Positions 1 through 7,215 of a stretch of DNA of 64,000 nucleotides are shown piece after piece; position 1 is the first letter of the stretch, and each line of letters opens with the position of its first letter. The DNA is from Lactiplantibacillus pentosus. Lineage in GTDB: Bacteria > Bacillota > Bacilli > Lactobacillales > Lactobacillaceae. The position numbers and the translations under genes are program-made. Location: assembly GCF_003641185.1 (NCBI RefSeq), contig NZ_CP032757.1, positions 1,426,001 through 1,490,000 on the forward strand. The letters run 5' to 3'. The notes under the pieces are model-generated. The model made no database searches and was not told the DNA's origin. It saw only the letters and a program-made list of their open reading frames with translations.

Positions 1-1
1 A

Positions 2-1231
2 GGCGAATTTTATGCGACCAATTCGCAAGTTCATTCGAAGTCTACCAACTCGACGCTACGATACCGGACTTCTAACGGGAATACTAAAGATGGCTTGCGT
101 GATGGTTTTGTTATTTTCGATGAAATCCACGCCTATCCCAATAACCAAAATGTCAAAGTTCATATTTCTGGGCTTGGGAAAGTTCGAGACTCACGAGTTT
201 TCGAGATTGGGTCCAAGGGCTATGTACGTGATGGCTACCTAGATAAAGAATTAGCAAAAGCTGATGCGATTTTAGACGGCAAGGCCCCCATTGAATCGAT
301 GTTTCCATTTGTTTGCGAGTTGGACAACTTGAAAGAGATGGACGACCCAGCCAACTGGGAGCTTGCTAACCCATCATTTTCTAAGCCGATGAATGGTTAC
401 GCCAAAGACGTTTACCAGGAGACTATGGACGACTATAACGACCTGGAACTAGACCCGTCCGGTTATGATGAGTTCGTTATTAAGCGCATGAACTACCAGG
501 TTGAAGACCTAGAAAAGTCGGTTGCCCCTTATGAGCAAATTAAAGCAACCAATAAGCCGATTCCTGATGATTTAGATGGCATGGAAGCGATCGGCTCCGT
601 TGACTTCGCGTCTATTCGCGACTTTACTGCAGATGGTTTGACTATCAAGCGAGATGGTAAGCAATACTTTATCAGCCATCAATTTGCCCGCCGCCAATTT
701 GTCGATAAGTTCTATGCATATTCAGCTAAGCCACAAGACCGCCCCCAGTCTGCTCCTCCTATTGCTGAATGGGAAGAACGCGGGTTACTGACTGTGGTTG
801 ACACACCAACCATTGACCCGCAAGCAGTCGTAGATTGGTTCTTAGAGCAGCGGAAACGTTTCATCATTAAGAAAGTTGTCATGGATAATTTCCGGGCGGA
901 TCTTTTGCGTAAGTTTTTCGTAGACGCTGGATTTGAAGTCGCAGTCATTCGGAATCCAACTGCCATTGATGGATTACTAGCCCCGAGGATTGAGACAGGG
1001 TTTGCCAATCATCAATATATCTGGGGTGACAACCCACTATTGCGGTGGAACACTCAGAACGTGCTGGTTTCGACCGACAGCCATGGTAACAAACGATACG
1101 GCAAGAAAGAAGAAATTCGGCGAAAAACTGATGGCTTTAAAGCGTTTGAATATGGCCAATATCTGGTTGACCAGTTACCCGACTACTCGGTAAATGAATC
1201 GCTAGATATGTTGGCCGACATTGATTTCTAA
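2..1231 (+). CDS. terL: Phage terminase large subunit (5' end cut by window edge)
   Basis: The motor of DNA packaging: an ATPase that pumps phage DNA into the prohead and a nuclease that cuts concatemers. The frame is open from the first base, so the N-terminal Walker A part lies before the window. Visible are a Walker B-like acid pair in FVIFDEIHAY near the start and an RNase H-like nuclease region with GSVDFASIRDF and VVMDNFRADLL, which supply acidic metal ligands. It ends 18 bases before the portal start, in the usual terL-portal order. An ATG at 95 in the same frame is internal and is not taken as the start. Confidence 0.93.
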   Translation, partial: GEFYATNSQVHSKSTNSTLRYRTSNGNTKDGLRDGFVIFDEIHAYPNNQNVKVHISGLGKVRDSRVFEIGSKGYVRDGYLDKELAKADAILDGKAPIESMFPFVCELDNLKEMDDPANWELANPSFSKPMNGYAKDVYQETMDDYNDLELDPSGYDEFVIKRMNYQVEDLEKSVAPYEQIKATNKPIPDDLDGMEAIGSVDFASIRDFTADGLTIKRDGKQYFISHQFARRQFVDKFYAYSAKPQDRPQSAPPIAEWEERGLLTVVDTPTIDPQAVVDWFLEQRKRFIIKKVVMDNFRADLLRKFFVDAGFEVAVIRNPTAIDGLLAPRIETGFANHQYIWGDNPLLRWNTQNVLVSTDSHGNKRYGKKEEIRRKTDGFKAFEYGQYLVDQLPDYSVNESLDMLADIDF

Positions 1232-1249
1232 CGGAAGGGAGGTGAATAT

Positions 1250-2392
1250 ATGAGTGTAATTAATAGCTTCTTTGACCTGTTTACGCGGCGAAAAGATTCC
1301 AGCTTTGTTTATGATCTTGATTTGTTCCAGGACATTAAGAACCGAGCCTACTTAAAGCGCATGGCGATTGACACAGTGATCAATTACGTAGGCCGGGCGG
1401 TTAGCCAGTCGGAGTTTCGTGTGATGAACAAGGGGTTACCTGTTAAAGATGCGATGTATTACAAGCTCAATGTCCGACCAAATACTGACGAATCGGCCAG
1501 TGATTTTTGGCAGCATTTTATTTACCAATTGATTTATTACAATGAGGTACTAGTGATTCAAGACGACGATGGCGATTTATTAATTGCTGATGACTTTAGT
1601 CGTCACGAGTATGCAGTATATGAAGATGTTTTCGATAATGTTACAGTCAAAGAATACACGTTTAAGCGTTCCTTCCCGATGTCTGATGTTATTTACCTGA
1701 GATACTCAAACGATCAGTTAGAGCACTATTTGACCGGTTTATGGGGAGACTACGGTGAGTTATTTGGCCGAATGTATGAGCTGGAACTTCGTAATAATCA
1801 AATTCGAGCGACCGTTAAGGCTGACTTAACGGCTGGTGTTAATGACGGTAAAGCCAACAAGCTGCAGAAGTTTATCGACAAGATTTTCCAATCGTTCAGC
1901 AAGAACTCTGTTGCACTAGTACCAATCACAAATGGCTTTGAATATAACGAAGTATCGAACGGGGTAGGCAAAAATCAGACGTTTGATGAAAGTAACGGCG
2001 TGTTACTGGCATTCATTGACCATGTTGCCCGGCTGGTAGGAGTGCCACCAGCGTTAATTCATGGTGAAACTGCTGAAACTGCTGAAAATCAAAAACTGTT
2101 CAATAAGCAGTGCTTGAGTTCGTTATTAACTAAGATTCAGTCAGAGCTAAATGCTAAGTCATTCAGCCAGCGAGATTACTTAAAGAATGGCAAACAAGTT
2201 GAAGTAATTGGTATTAATCGACCAACACTAATTGAACTAGCAGAACAAATCGACAAGCTTGGTTCGTCAGGTATGGTTACTCAAAACGAGGTTCGGTCAG
2301 CAGTTGGGCTGCCACCACGTGAAGACGGTGACCAGATAGTGATGACCAAGAATTATACAACGAAAGGTGGTGAGAATAATGAAGAAGATTAA
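1250..2392 (+). CDS. Phage portal protein, HK97-like family
   Basis: Forms the dodecameric ring at one capsid vertex through which DNA enters and leaves and on which the tail is mounted. It is 380 residues, normal for the lactobacillus HK97-type portal. It has the typical start with a short basic stretch and the HGETAETAENQKLF segment in the C-terminal half, followed by a proline-rich end (VGLPPREDGDQ). A strong ribosome site (GGAAGGGAGGTG) precedes the ATG. The end overlaps the protease start by 14 bases, which suggests translational coupling. The position between terminase and protease supports the call. Confidence 0.92.
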   Translation: MSVINSFFDLFTRRKDSSFVYDLDLFQDIKNRAYLKRMAIDTVINYVGRAVSQSEFRVMNKGLPVKDAMYYKLNVRPNTDESASDFWQHFIYQLIYYNEVLVIQDDDGDLLIADDFSRHEYAVYEDVFDNVTVKEYTFKRSFPMSDVIYLRYSNDQLEHYLTGLWGDYGELFGRMYELELRNNQIRATVKADLTAGVNDGKANKLQKFIDKIFQSFSKNSVALVPITNGFEYNEVSNGVGKNQTFDESNGVLLAFIDHVARLVGVPPALIHGETAETAENQKLFNKQCLSSLLTKIQSELNAKSFSQRDYLKNGKQVEVIGINRPTLIELAEQIDKLGSSGMVTQNEVRSAVGLPPREDGDQIVMTKNYTTKGGENNEED

Positions 2393-3101
2393 CGTTAAGG
2401 GTCCGATTATTAGTAACGATGACAAGTGGATTTATGACATGTTGGAAATGGACAGTACTGCTCCTAAGGATGTTATTGATGCATTACCAGATGATGATTC
2501 AGATATCGAAGTTGATATTAATTCCGGCGGTGGTTTAGTAACTGCTGGAAGTGAAATTTATACAGCACTGATGAATTACTCCGGTAAGGTCACGGTCAAC
2601 ATTATGGGCATGGCTGCAAGTGCCGCGTCCGTGATCGCAATGGCCGGTAATCCAACACGAATCAGTCCGGTTGGCCAAATTATGATCCATAACTCTGCAG
2701 CTGGAGTTTATGGTGATTATCATGATCAGGACAAATTGTCGGACATGTTAAAACAACTCAATGAAGCGATGGCCAATGCTTATCAATTGAAAACGAAGTT
2801 ACCGATGGACGACTTGTTGGCTAAGATGGACTCTGAAACCTACTTGAATGCCGATCAAGCAAAGGAGCTTGGATTCGTAGACGAAGTTATGTTTACTGAT
2901 GATAAGATTCAATTGGTAGCGGATGGTGGTTCTGGGCTATTGCCGCAAACGGCGATTGATAAGATTGCCGAGTTAGTCAAGCCAGCTCCTGATTTATCTG
3001 ATACTGATATTGACCGTATTTCAAACGCGGTCGTACAAAAATTAAATATTCAACCCACAAAGCAAGCGGAAAACAAATTTGTTGATCCGTTTGCTTTTTA
3101 A
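2379..3101 (+). CDS. Prohead protease, ClpP-like serine peptidase
   Basis: Processes scaffold or the capsid N-terminus during head maturation. The fold is ClpP-like: the nucleophile serine sits in GMAASAASVIAMAG (about residues 74-87) and the histidine in QIMIHNSAAG, with the usual IEVDINSGGG motif before them. I chose the ATG at 2379 because AAAGGTGGTGAG lies just upstream; the GTG at 2367 lies inside that ribosome site. This gives 240 residues. The C-terminal stretch, rich in charged residues after about position 190, may act as the scaffold, since no separate scaffold gene is seen between this gene and the capsid gene. Confidence 0.92.
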   Translation: MKKINVKGPIISNDDKWIYDMLEMDSTAPKDVIDALPDDDSDIEVDINSGGGLVTAGSEIYTALMNYSGKVTVNIMGMAASAASVIAMAGNPTRISPVGQIMIHNSAAGVYGDYHDQDKLSDMLKQLNEAMANAYQLKTKLPMDDLLAKMDSETYLNADQAKELGFVDEVMFTDDKIQLVADGGSGLLPQTAIDKIAELVKPAPDLSDTDIDRISNAVVQKLNIQPTKQAENKFVDPFAF

Positions 3102-3123
3102 TTTACGAAAGAAGGAAAAAACA

Positions 3124-4296
3124 ATGATTAAATTTGATCCCAAAACTTTTACTAATTTTTCAACTAAGCGGAAGGCTTATGCAGAATTGATGAAGAATAG
3201 CACGGATGCCGATAAACAAGCACAGGGCTTTACTGATATGATGGACGCGCTTGGTGAAGATACCATGGCTGAAATCAAGAATCAAGTCCACTTACAGACG
3301 GATGATGTGCTGAACGCTCAACGTAAAGATCCATCAATGACGGGTGATGAAGTTAAGTTCTTTAACGCTTTAACGGCCGGTGACTTATCCCACACTGAAA
3401 AGACCGAAGTAACATTACCAGAAACGACAGTAGACCAAATCTTTGAAGACTTAGTTGATCAACATCCATTCTTGCAAACTATTAAGTTACAAACGACTGG
3501 TTTACGGTTGAAGTTTTTAAAGACCGATGAAACAGGCGGTAAGGCTGTTTGGGGTAAAGTTTTCGATGAAATCAAAGGTCAATTAACAGCTAAGTTTGAT
3601 GATCAAACGGCTACTCAATCCAAGCTGACGGCGTTTGTGGCATTGCCAAACGATATCTTAGAATTTGGTGCGGCTTGGATCAAGCAATTCGTGATGGCTC
3701 AAATTACCGAAGCATTTGCTGCAGCCCTCGAATCAGCATTCTTAGTTGGTGACGGTAACGATAAACCAATCGGTTTGATTTCTGACTTATCCAAGGGGAC
3801 CGTTAGCGGTGACACGACTACTTATGCTCAAAAGGCGTCTGTTGGTTCAATTACTTTAAAGGACACCGAAACTGCTAAGAAGGAATTAGCTGGTATTGTC
3901 AAGAAGTTATCAGTTAAGGAAAATGGTAAGCCATACGTTGCCAAGGGTAAGACGGTCTTAGTCGTGACCCCAGGGATTTCGTTGGACATGGAAGCTGCCA
4001 TGACGATGCAAAACGTCAATGGCCAATGGGTACTGGCTTATCCATTTGGAATCCAAATTGTTGAATCTCAATACGTACCAAATGGTAAGCTGATTGCCTT
4101 TGTTCCTGATCGTTACGATGCGTATGTAGCTGGTGCTGTAAACATCAAGAAGTTCACTGAAACTTTGGCTATGGAAGACGGCACACTGTACACTGCTAAG
4201 CAATTTGCATATGGCAAGGGCAAAGATAACAACGTCGCTTTCGTTTATGACTTAGCGTTGGAAACAGCTACCACTACTGATACGGCGGGAAAATAA
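3124..4296 (+). CDS. Major capsid protein, HK97 fold
   Basis: Makes the icosahedral shell. The product is 390 residues from the ATG at 3124, chosen because GAAAGAAGG lies 6-14 bases upstream and because the alternative start at 3079 would overlap the protease gene. The first ~100 residues are charged and helix-prone, like the delta domain that is cleaved during maturation. The core contains the family-typical ALESAFLVGDGNDKPIGL segment. The last codons read GCG GGA AAA TAA, which is a -1 slippery heptamer directly before the stop and is followed by a strong hairpin (see the separate entry). A minor longer form is therefore likely. Confidence 0.93.
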   Translation: MIKFDPKTFTNFSTKRKAYAELMKNSTDADKQAQGFTDMMDALGEDTMAEIKNQVHLQTDDVLNAQRKDPSMTGDEVKFFNALTAGDLSHTEKTEVTLPETTVDQIFEDLVDQHPFLQTIKLQTTGLRLKFLKTDETGGKAVWGKVFDEIKGQLTAKFDDQTATQSKLTAFVALPNDILEFGAAWIKQFVMAQITEAFAAALESAFLVGDGNDKPIGLISDLSKGTVSGDTTTYAQKASVGSITLKDTETAKKELAGIVKKLSVKENGKPYVAKGKTVLVVTPGISLDMEAAMTMQNVNGQWVLAYPFGIQIVESQYVPNGKLIAFVPDRYDAYVAGAVNIKKFTETLAMEDGTLYTAKQFAYGKGKDNNVAFVYDLALETATTTDTAGK

Positions 4297-4315
4297 CGAC
4301 CCCGGACACCGGGGT
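4287..4315 (+). promoter_or_regulatory. Programmed -1 frameshift signal at end of capsid gene
   Basis: Seen directly: the heptamer GGGAAAA at 4287-4293, read in the zero frame as G-GGA-AAA, immediately before the TAA stop. A five-base spacer follows, then a perfect 7-bp hairpin (ACCCCGG at 4299-4305 pairing with CCGGGGT at 4309-4315, loop ACA). This is the classic X-XXY-YYZ slip site plus stimulator. Slippage skips the stop and enters a 45-codon frame encoding a HeH/LEM-like domain. Two-form capsid proteins made by -1 frameshifting are known in other lactobacillus and listeria siphophages such as A2 and PSA. Confidence 0.85.
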
Positions 4316-4430
4316 AACTAAGCCTACCGCGAACAGTACCGTAGCTGAAATCACTGCTTGGTTAGATGCTAACGGAATCGACCACACTGGAGCTACGTTG
4401 AAGGCCGATTTACTAGCATTAGTGGGGTGA
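4293..4430 (+). CDS. C-terminal frameshift extension of capsid protein, HeH/LEM-like
   Basis: Read only after the -1 shift. The 45 residues begin ITTPDTGVTK and end in a compact motif containing EITAWLDANGID, then TGATLKADLLALV. This matches the short helix-extension-helix (HeH/LEM) motif found at the ends of phage structural proteins. No start codon or ribosome site is present for separate translation. The fusion would be about 435 residues. Its role is unknown; a surface or connector-binding function is a guess. It ends five bases before the next gene. Confidence 0.78.
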   Translation: MTTPDTGVTKPTANSTVAEITAWLDANGIDHTGATLKADLLALVG

Positions 4431-4434
4431 TTAA

Positions 4435-4725
4435 GTGAATCCATTATTAGATCAATTCAAACTGCGTATGAAGATTTATCACAAAGCCGAGGACGCGAAT
4501 TTATCGCGAATTCTGAATGCAAGTCAGAGGCGTATCACCGATATTACTGGTATTGCCAGTAACGCCGGTGATGATGTGTATGACGAGCTAGTTATAGAAC
4601 GAGCACGATACGCTTACAATGACCAAGTCGAGTTTTTCGACGCTAATTTTTTGGACGACTTATTGTCTGCGTCCTTGACTAGCTATGAACCGGGGGATGA
4701 TGAAGATGAATCGACCGAAGTTTGA
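4435..4725 (+). CDS. Head-tail connector (gp6-like), adaptor
   Basis: A 96-residue protein with helical N-terminal part (FKLRMKIYHKAED, LSRILNASQRRITDITG) and acidic C-terminus, as in HK97 gp6/SPP1 gp15-type adaptors that dock under the portal. It starts with GTG, preceded by GTGGGGTGA as ribosome site. That site overlaps the stop of the capsid frameshift product, so the two may be coupled. It overlaps the next gene by about 20 bases. The assignment rests on size, helical pattern and position directly after the capsid gene. Confidence 0.8.
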   Translation: MNPLLDQFKLRMKIYHKAEDANLSRILNASQRRITDITGIASNAGDDVYDELVIERARYAYNDQVEFFDANFLDDLLSASLTSYEPGDDEDESTEV

Positions 4726-5095
4726 GTACAAAGCACCACCAATAAGAACGAATCAGCTTAATACGCCGGTTCGTTTTTTTCGTACCGTCAAAAATTTGGG
4801 GCCAGAGCCAGGTCGTGGTCAAACTGAACAAGCTTTTGAGTGTTTGGGTTTAGCTTATGATCCATCCACCAAAGACCGTGAAGTGCTTAACGTTAATGAA
4901 GCAAAGTATGGCGTGACTATCAAGATTCGCGATACTTTTGGCGAATTTGACCCGACAACTAAGGACACCGTGGTTATTGACGACCGCCGGTATCTGGATG
5001 CCACTGGTCAACCGATTGTTTGGGATGTTATCCAGGTGGCGCCGGACCTAGAAAATAATGCTTTTGTCAAAATCGTGCTGGGGGTGACTAAATGA
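4706..5095 (+). CDS. Head closure / head-tail adaptor protein
   Basis: A 129-residue beta-rich protein of the phage head-tail adaptor family (SPP1 gp16-like stopper), expected to seal the connector after DNA packaging. The region VRFFRTVKNLGPEPGRGQ, followed by alternating beta strands and the end DVIQVAPD, fits that family. The ATG at 4706 is preferred over in-frame ATGs at 4685, 4697 and 4700 because GGGGG at 4692-4696 is properly spaced from it. Its stop overlaps the next start as ATGA. Confidence 0.75.
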   Translation: MNRPKFEYKAPPIRTNQLNTPVRFFRTVKNLGPEPGRGQTEQAFECLGLAYDPSTKDREVLNVNEAKYGVTIKIRDTFGEFDPTTKDTVVIDDRRYLDATGQPIVWDVIQVAPDLENNAFVKIVLGVTK

Positions 5096-5499
5096 CGGAA
5101 GTAACGGTTAAGTTCACAGGCGTTGATGAAGTCATCAACAAGCTGTCCCAGAAACTGAGTCCAGCAAAACTAAATCGTATTGAAAATGATGCGTTAAGAG
5201 TAGCCGGCAGGCGAGTAGCGGTTGAACTCAAGAATGCGGTCGCCAGCTATCGTGACACAGGTCAAACAGTTCTTCAAGTATCAGTCGGTAACCCTCATAG
5301 TCGGGGCGGCGTACGGACGATTAAGATTGGTTGGCACGCGGGATCTCGCTGGCGATTAGTCCATCTGAATGAGCTCGGATATACACGGCTCAGCAAAACC
5401 TATCATCCACGAGGCATGGGTAAAGTTCAAGGTGCATTTGATAGTAGCCGTGGCCCTGCCAAGGCACTTGAAGAAGCTGAATTGAGGAAACTACTATGA
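5092..5499 (+). CDS. HK97 gp10-like tail/connector component
   Basis: A 135-residue protein of the HK97-gp10-like family, which acts where head meets tail and helps terminate or complete the tail. It shows the family features: an N-terminal beta/helix unit (VKFTGVDEVINKLSQKL), a central IGWHAG-RWRLVHLNELGY segment, and a C-terminal helix. It starts in the ATGA overlap with the upstream gene and ends in another ATGA overlap with the downstream one, so the group is clearly cotranslated. Confidence 0.82.
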   Translation: MTEVTVKFTGVDEVINKLSQKLSPAKLNRIENDALRVAGRRVAVELKNAVASYRDTGQTVLQVSVGNPHSRGGVRTIKIGWHAGSRWRLVHLNELGYTRLSKTYHPRGMGKVQGAFDSSRGPAKALEEAELRKLL

Positions 5500-5918
5500 C
5501 CGAAACCAAGGATATGCTTGCAACTATTTATACCGCGTTGTTGGCAAATGCAACAATAGCAAAACTGACATTGGCTGGTGATGGCAGTCATCGAATTAGT
5601 TATTTTGAAAGCCCAGAAACGGCTGACCACGACAATCTATTTGTTGTGATTACACCTGTCGGACCACCGGTACCAGCGGCTGTTGGCAGTGATGATTATT
5701 TGAATGTGCAATTCACGATTCAAGTCAATGTTGAATCTATCAGTCGACCGGCACGTAATGCTGTGGCACGTGAAATTCAAAACGAAATGCTTGCTTTGGG
5801 CTTTTCAAGATTAGCTGGTGCTCAGAACGAATTAGATGAATTCATGACTGAAACTAACCGCTTTGTTGATGTTCGCAGATACCGCGGTAACACTAAATTG
5901 TATGACACAAATTATTAA
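5496..5918 (+). CDS. Tail completion protein, DUF806-like
   Basis: A 140-residue protein of the small family (DUF806) that sits between the gp10-like gene and the major tail protein in Lactobacillus and Lactococcus siphophages. It is believed to be a tail terminator/completion protein. Visible: a helix at the N-terminus (MLATIYTALLANATIAKL), then beta strands containing DNLFVVITPVGPP and VQFTIQVNVE, and a C-terminal RYRGNTKLYDTNY. Start shared in the ATGA overlap. Function by position; no catalytic residues are expected. Confidence 0.75.
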   Translation: MTETKDMLATIYTALLANATIAKLTLAGDGSHRISYFESPETADHDNLFVVITPVGPPVPAAVGSDDYLNVQFTIQVNVESISRPARNAVAREIQNEMLALGFSRLAGAQNELDEFMTETNRFVDVRRYRGNTKLYDTNY

Positions 5919-5932
5919 GGAGAGATGTAATT

Positions 5933-6544
5933 ATGTTTGTAGGATATAAACGATTAAAGATTCAACCATTTGCCGAAGACGGCACGAAAAAAGGTGACCT
6001 GATTATTGTTGAAGGTCAGGCACACAAAGGGGCTACGACCACTGCTGAAATCAGTGGCTTAGCTAAAGACCCAGTGAAAGTACCGGGGTCTAATATCGAT
6101 TACTACTTGTCACGTCAAGGCTTGGGTGACACCAAGGTAGCACTCGGTATTTTAGATTTACCGGAAGTTAGTGCTGACCTATTGGCTGGGTTCCGTGTCG
6201 ATGATGACAAGATCAGCTATGGTGGTGAAGATACGTTGCCACCATATTGCTCAATTGAAATGGAATCCAAAGAAGACACTGGCGAAATTGCGTTAGTTGG
6301 TTTCTTCAAGGGAACATTTACGCGGGATAAGATTAGCTTGAGCACGCTGGATTCATCTAAATCATTTACACCAGAAGCTGATGCCTGGACTTTTACGCCA
6401 ATTAGTTCGATTGCCACTGCTACTAACGGCGAAGTGATGCAGAAGTTTGTGGGCGATGCCACTAAGGATGCGACGACTGTTACGAAGTTTGAAAAGCAAT
6501 TGTTTGATCCAGCAGGTAGCGATACAAATCCAAGTAATGGATAA
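5933..6544 (+). CDS. Major tail protein (tail tube)
   Basis: Polymerises into the hollow tail tube around the tape measure. It is 203 residues and of the phi13-type major tail protein family: the start MFVGYKRLKIQPF, then GATTTAEISGLAKDP, and a long beta-rich core with PPYCSIEMESKEDTG. A GGAGAG ribosome site precedes the ATG. The position after the completion protein and before the chaperone pair fits exactly. Downstream an imperfect inverted repeat (AGTCGCC at 6577-6583 with GGCGGCT at 6607-6613) may slow or end transcription. Confidence 0.9.
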   Translation: MFVGYKRLKIQPFAEDGTKKGDLIIVEGQAHKGATTTAEISGLAKDPVKVPGSNIDYYLSRQGLGDTKVALGILDLPEVSADLLAGFRVDDDKISYGGEDTLPPYCSIEMESKEDTGEIALVGFFKGTFTRDKISLSTLDSSKSFTPEADAWTFTPISSIATATNGEVMQKFVGDATKDATTVTKFEKQLFDPAGSDTNPSNG

Positions 6545-6637
6545 TTCTGAAAAAACATATTGAATAACTAACCACTAGTCGCCGATAAATCAACAATACC
6601 AATTGGGGCGGCTTTGCGTGTATGGAGGGAAAAGACT

Positions 6638-6952
6638 ATGAGTACACCACTAAAGATGGAATTACTTATTGATGGTAAAAAGCAGACCTTCACGGAATCG
6701 TTCATTCCGGCAGGCCGTATCTTGGACGCATTGGACTTAATCGAAACCGATAACTCAGATCGTAAATTGCGTGATGTTTTTGAAGAACGAGTAGCATTTC
6801 TAGCCAAAGTATTTACTGATCCATTGGTAACGACGGATGCAATTTGGAATGGATTCAATGCGATTGATTTTGATGACCGTACTTTCACAATTATCTGCAA
6901 AGTAGCTGGTGTAAACCCAAAAAAGCTACAGATGGCGACGACACCGGAATAA
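6638..6952 (+). CDS. Tail assembly chaperone (gpG-like)
   Basis: A 104-residue chaperone that coats the tape measure protein during tail assembly, equivalent to lambda gpG. I use the ATG at 6638 because GGAGGGAAAAG precedes it; an in-frame GTG at 6614 lies before that ribosome site. The protein is small, acidic and helical (PAGRILDALDLIETD). Near its end the frame passes over ACCCAAAAAAG, a slip site that lets a fraction of ribosomes continue in -1 into the T domain. It lies between the major tail protein and the tape measure, as the family always does. Confidence 0.88.
   Translation: MSTPLKMELLIDGKKQTFTESFIPAGRILDALDLIETDNSDRKLRDVFEERVAFLAKVFTDPLVTTDAIWNGFNAIDFDDRTFTIICKVAGVNPKKLQMATTPE
6916..6925 (+). 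promoter_or_regulatory. Programmed -1 frameshift site, gpG to gpGT
   Basis: The zero-frame codons read AAC CCA AAA AAG. Two classic heptamers overlap here: C-CCA-AAA (6916-6922) and A-AAA-AAG (6919-6925). Both would move the ribosome to the same -1 frame, which stays open to 7197. Frameshifting between the two tail chaperone reading frames is a conserved property of long-tailed phages. No strong hairpin is obvious right after the site. Confidence 0.88.
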
Positions 6953-7197
6953 CCATCAAAGAAGCCCGCAAAAGAGTATTATCAGCAGTCGGCGCAATTG
7001 TTGAAAACCGCACCGGCTACACACTTTCGAGCGTATTAAATGATGTTGATTTTCAATTGTTGTCGCAAATAATCGAAGCAACGACTGAACAGACTCAGCA
7101 GACTGAAAGTGGGACCCGAGTTAAACCGGGGACTGTGGGGGTAAACCCTGGTAATCAGCCTGTCATGAGTCTTTTTGACTTTGCTAGAAAATCTTAA
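6922..7197 (+). CDS. Tail assembly chaperone T domain (frameshift product gpGT)
   Basis: A 91-residue frame reached by -1 slippage from the gpG gene, giving a fusion of about 186 residues. It begins around KATDGDDTGITIKEARK and ends VMSLFDFARKS. It has no start codon with a ribosome site of its own. In other phages the T part binds the tape measure protein and recruits tail tube subunits, and the fusion is made at a low ratio to gpG. It ends 18 bases before the tape measure start. Confidence 0.85.
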   Translation, partial: KATDGDDTGITIKEARKRVLSAVGAIVENRTGYTLSSVLNDVDFQLLSQIIEATTEQTQQTESGTRVKPGTVGVNPGNQPVMSLFDFARKS

Positions 7198-7215
7198 TGA
7201 AGGGAGGAATAATAA

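Noticed and set aside
12..242. Frame of 76 codons at window start
   Set aside because: It overlaps the terminase frame, which runs open from base 2 with recognisable motifs; this frame has none.
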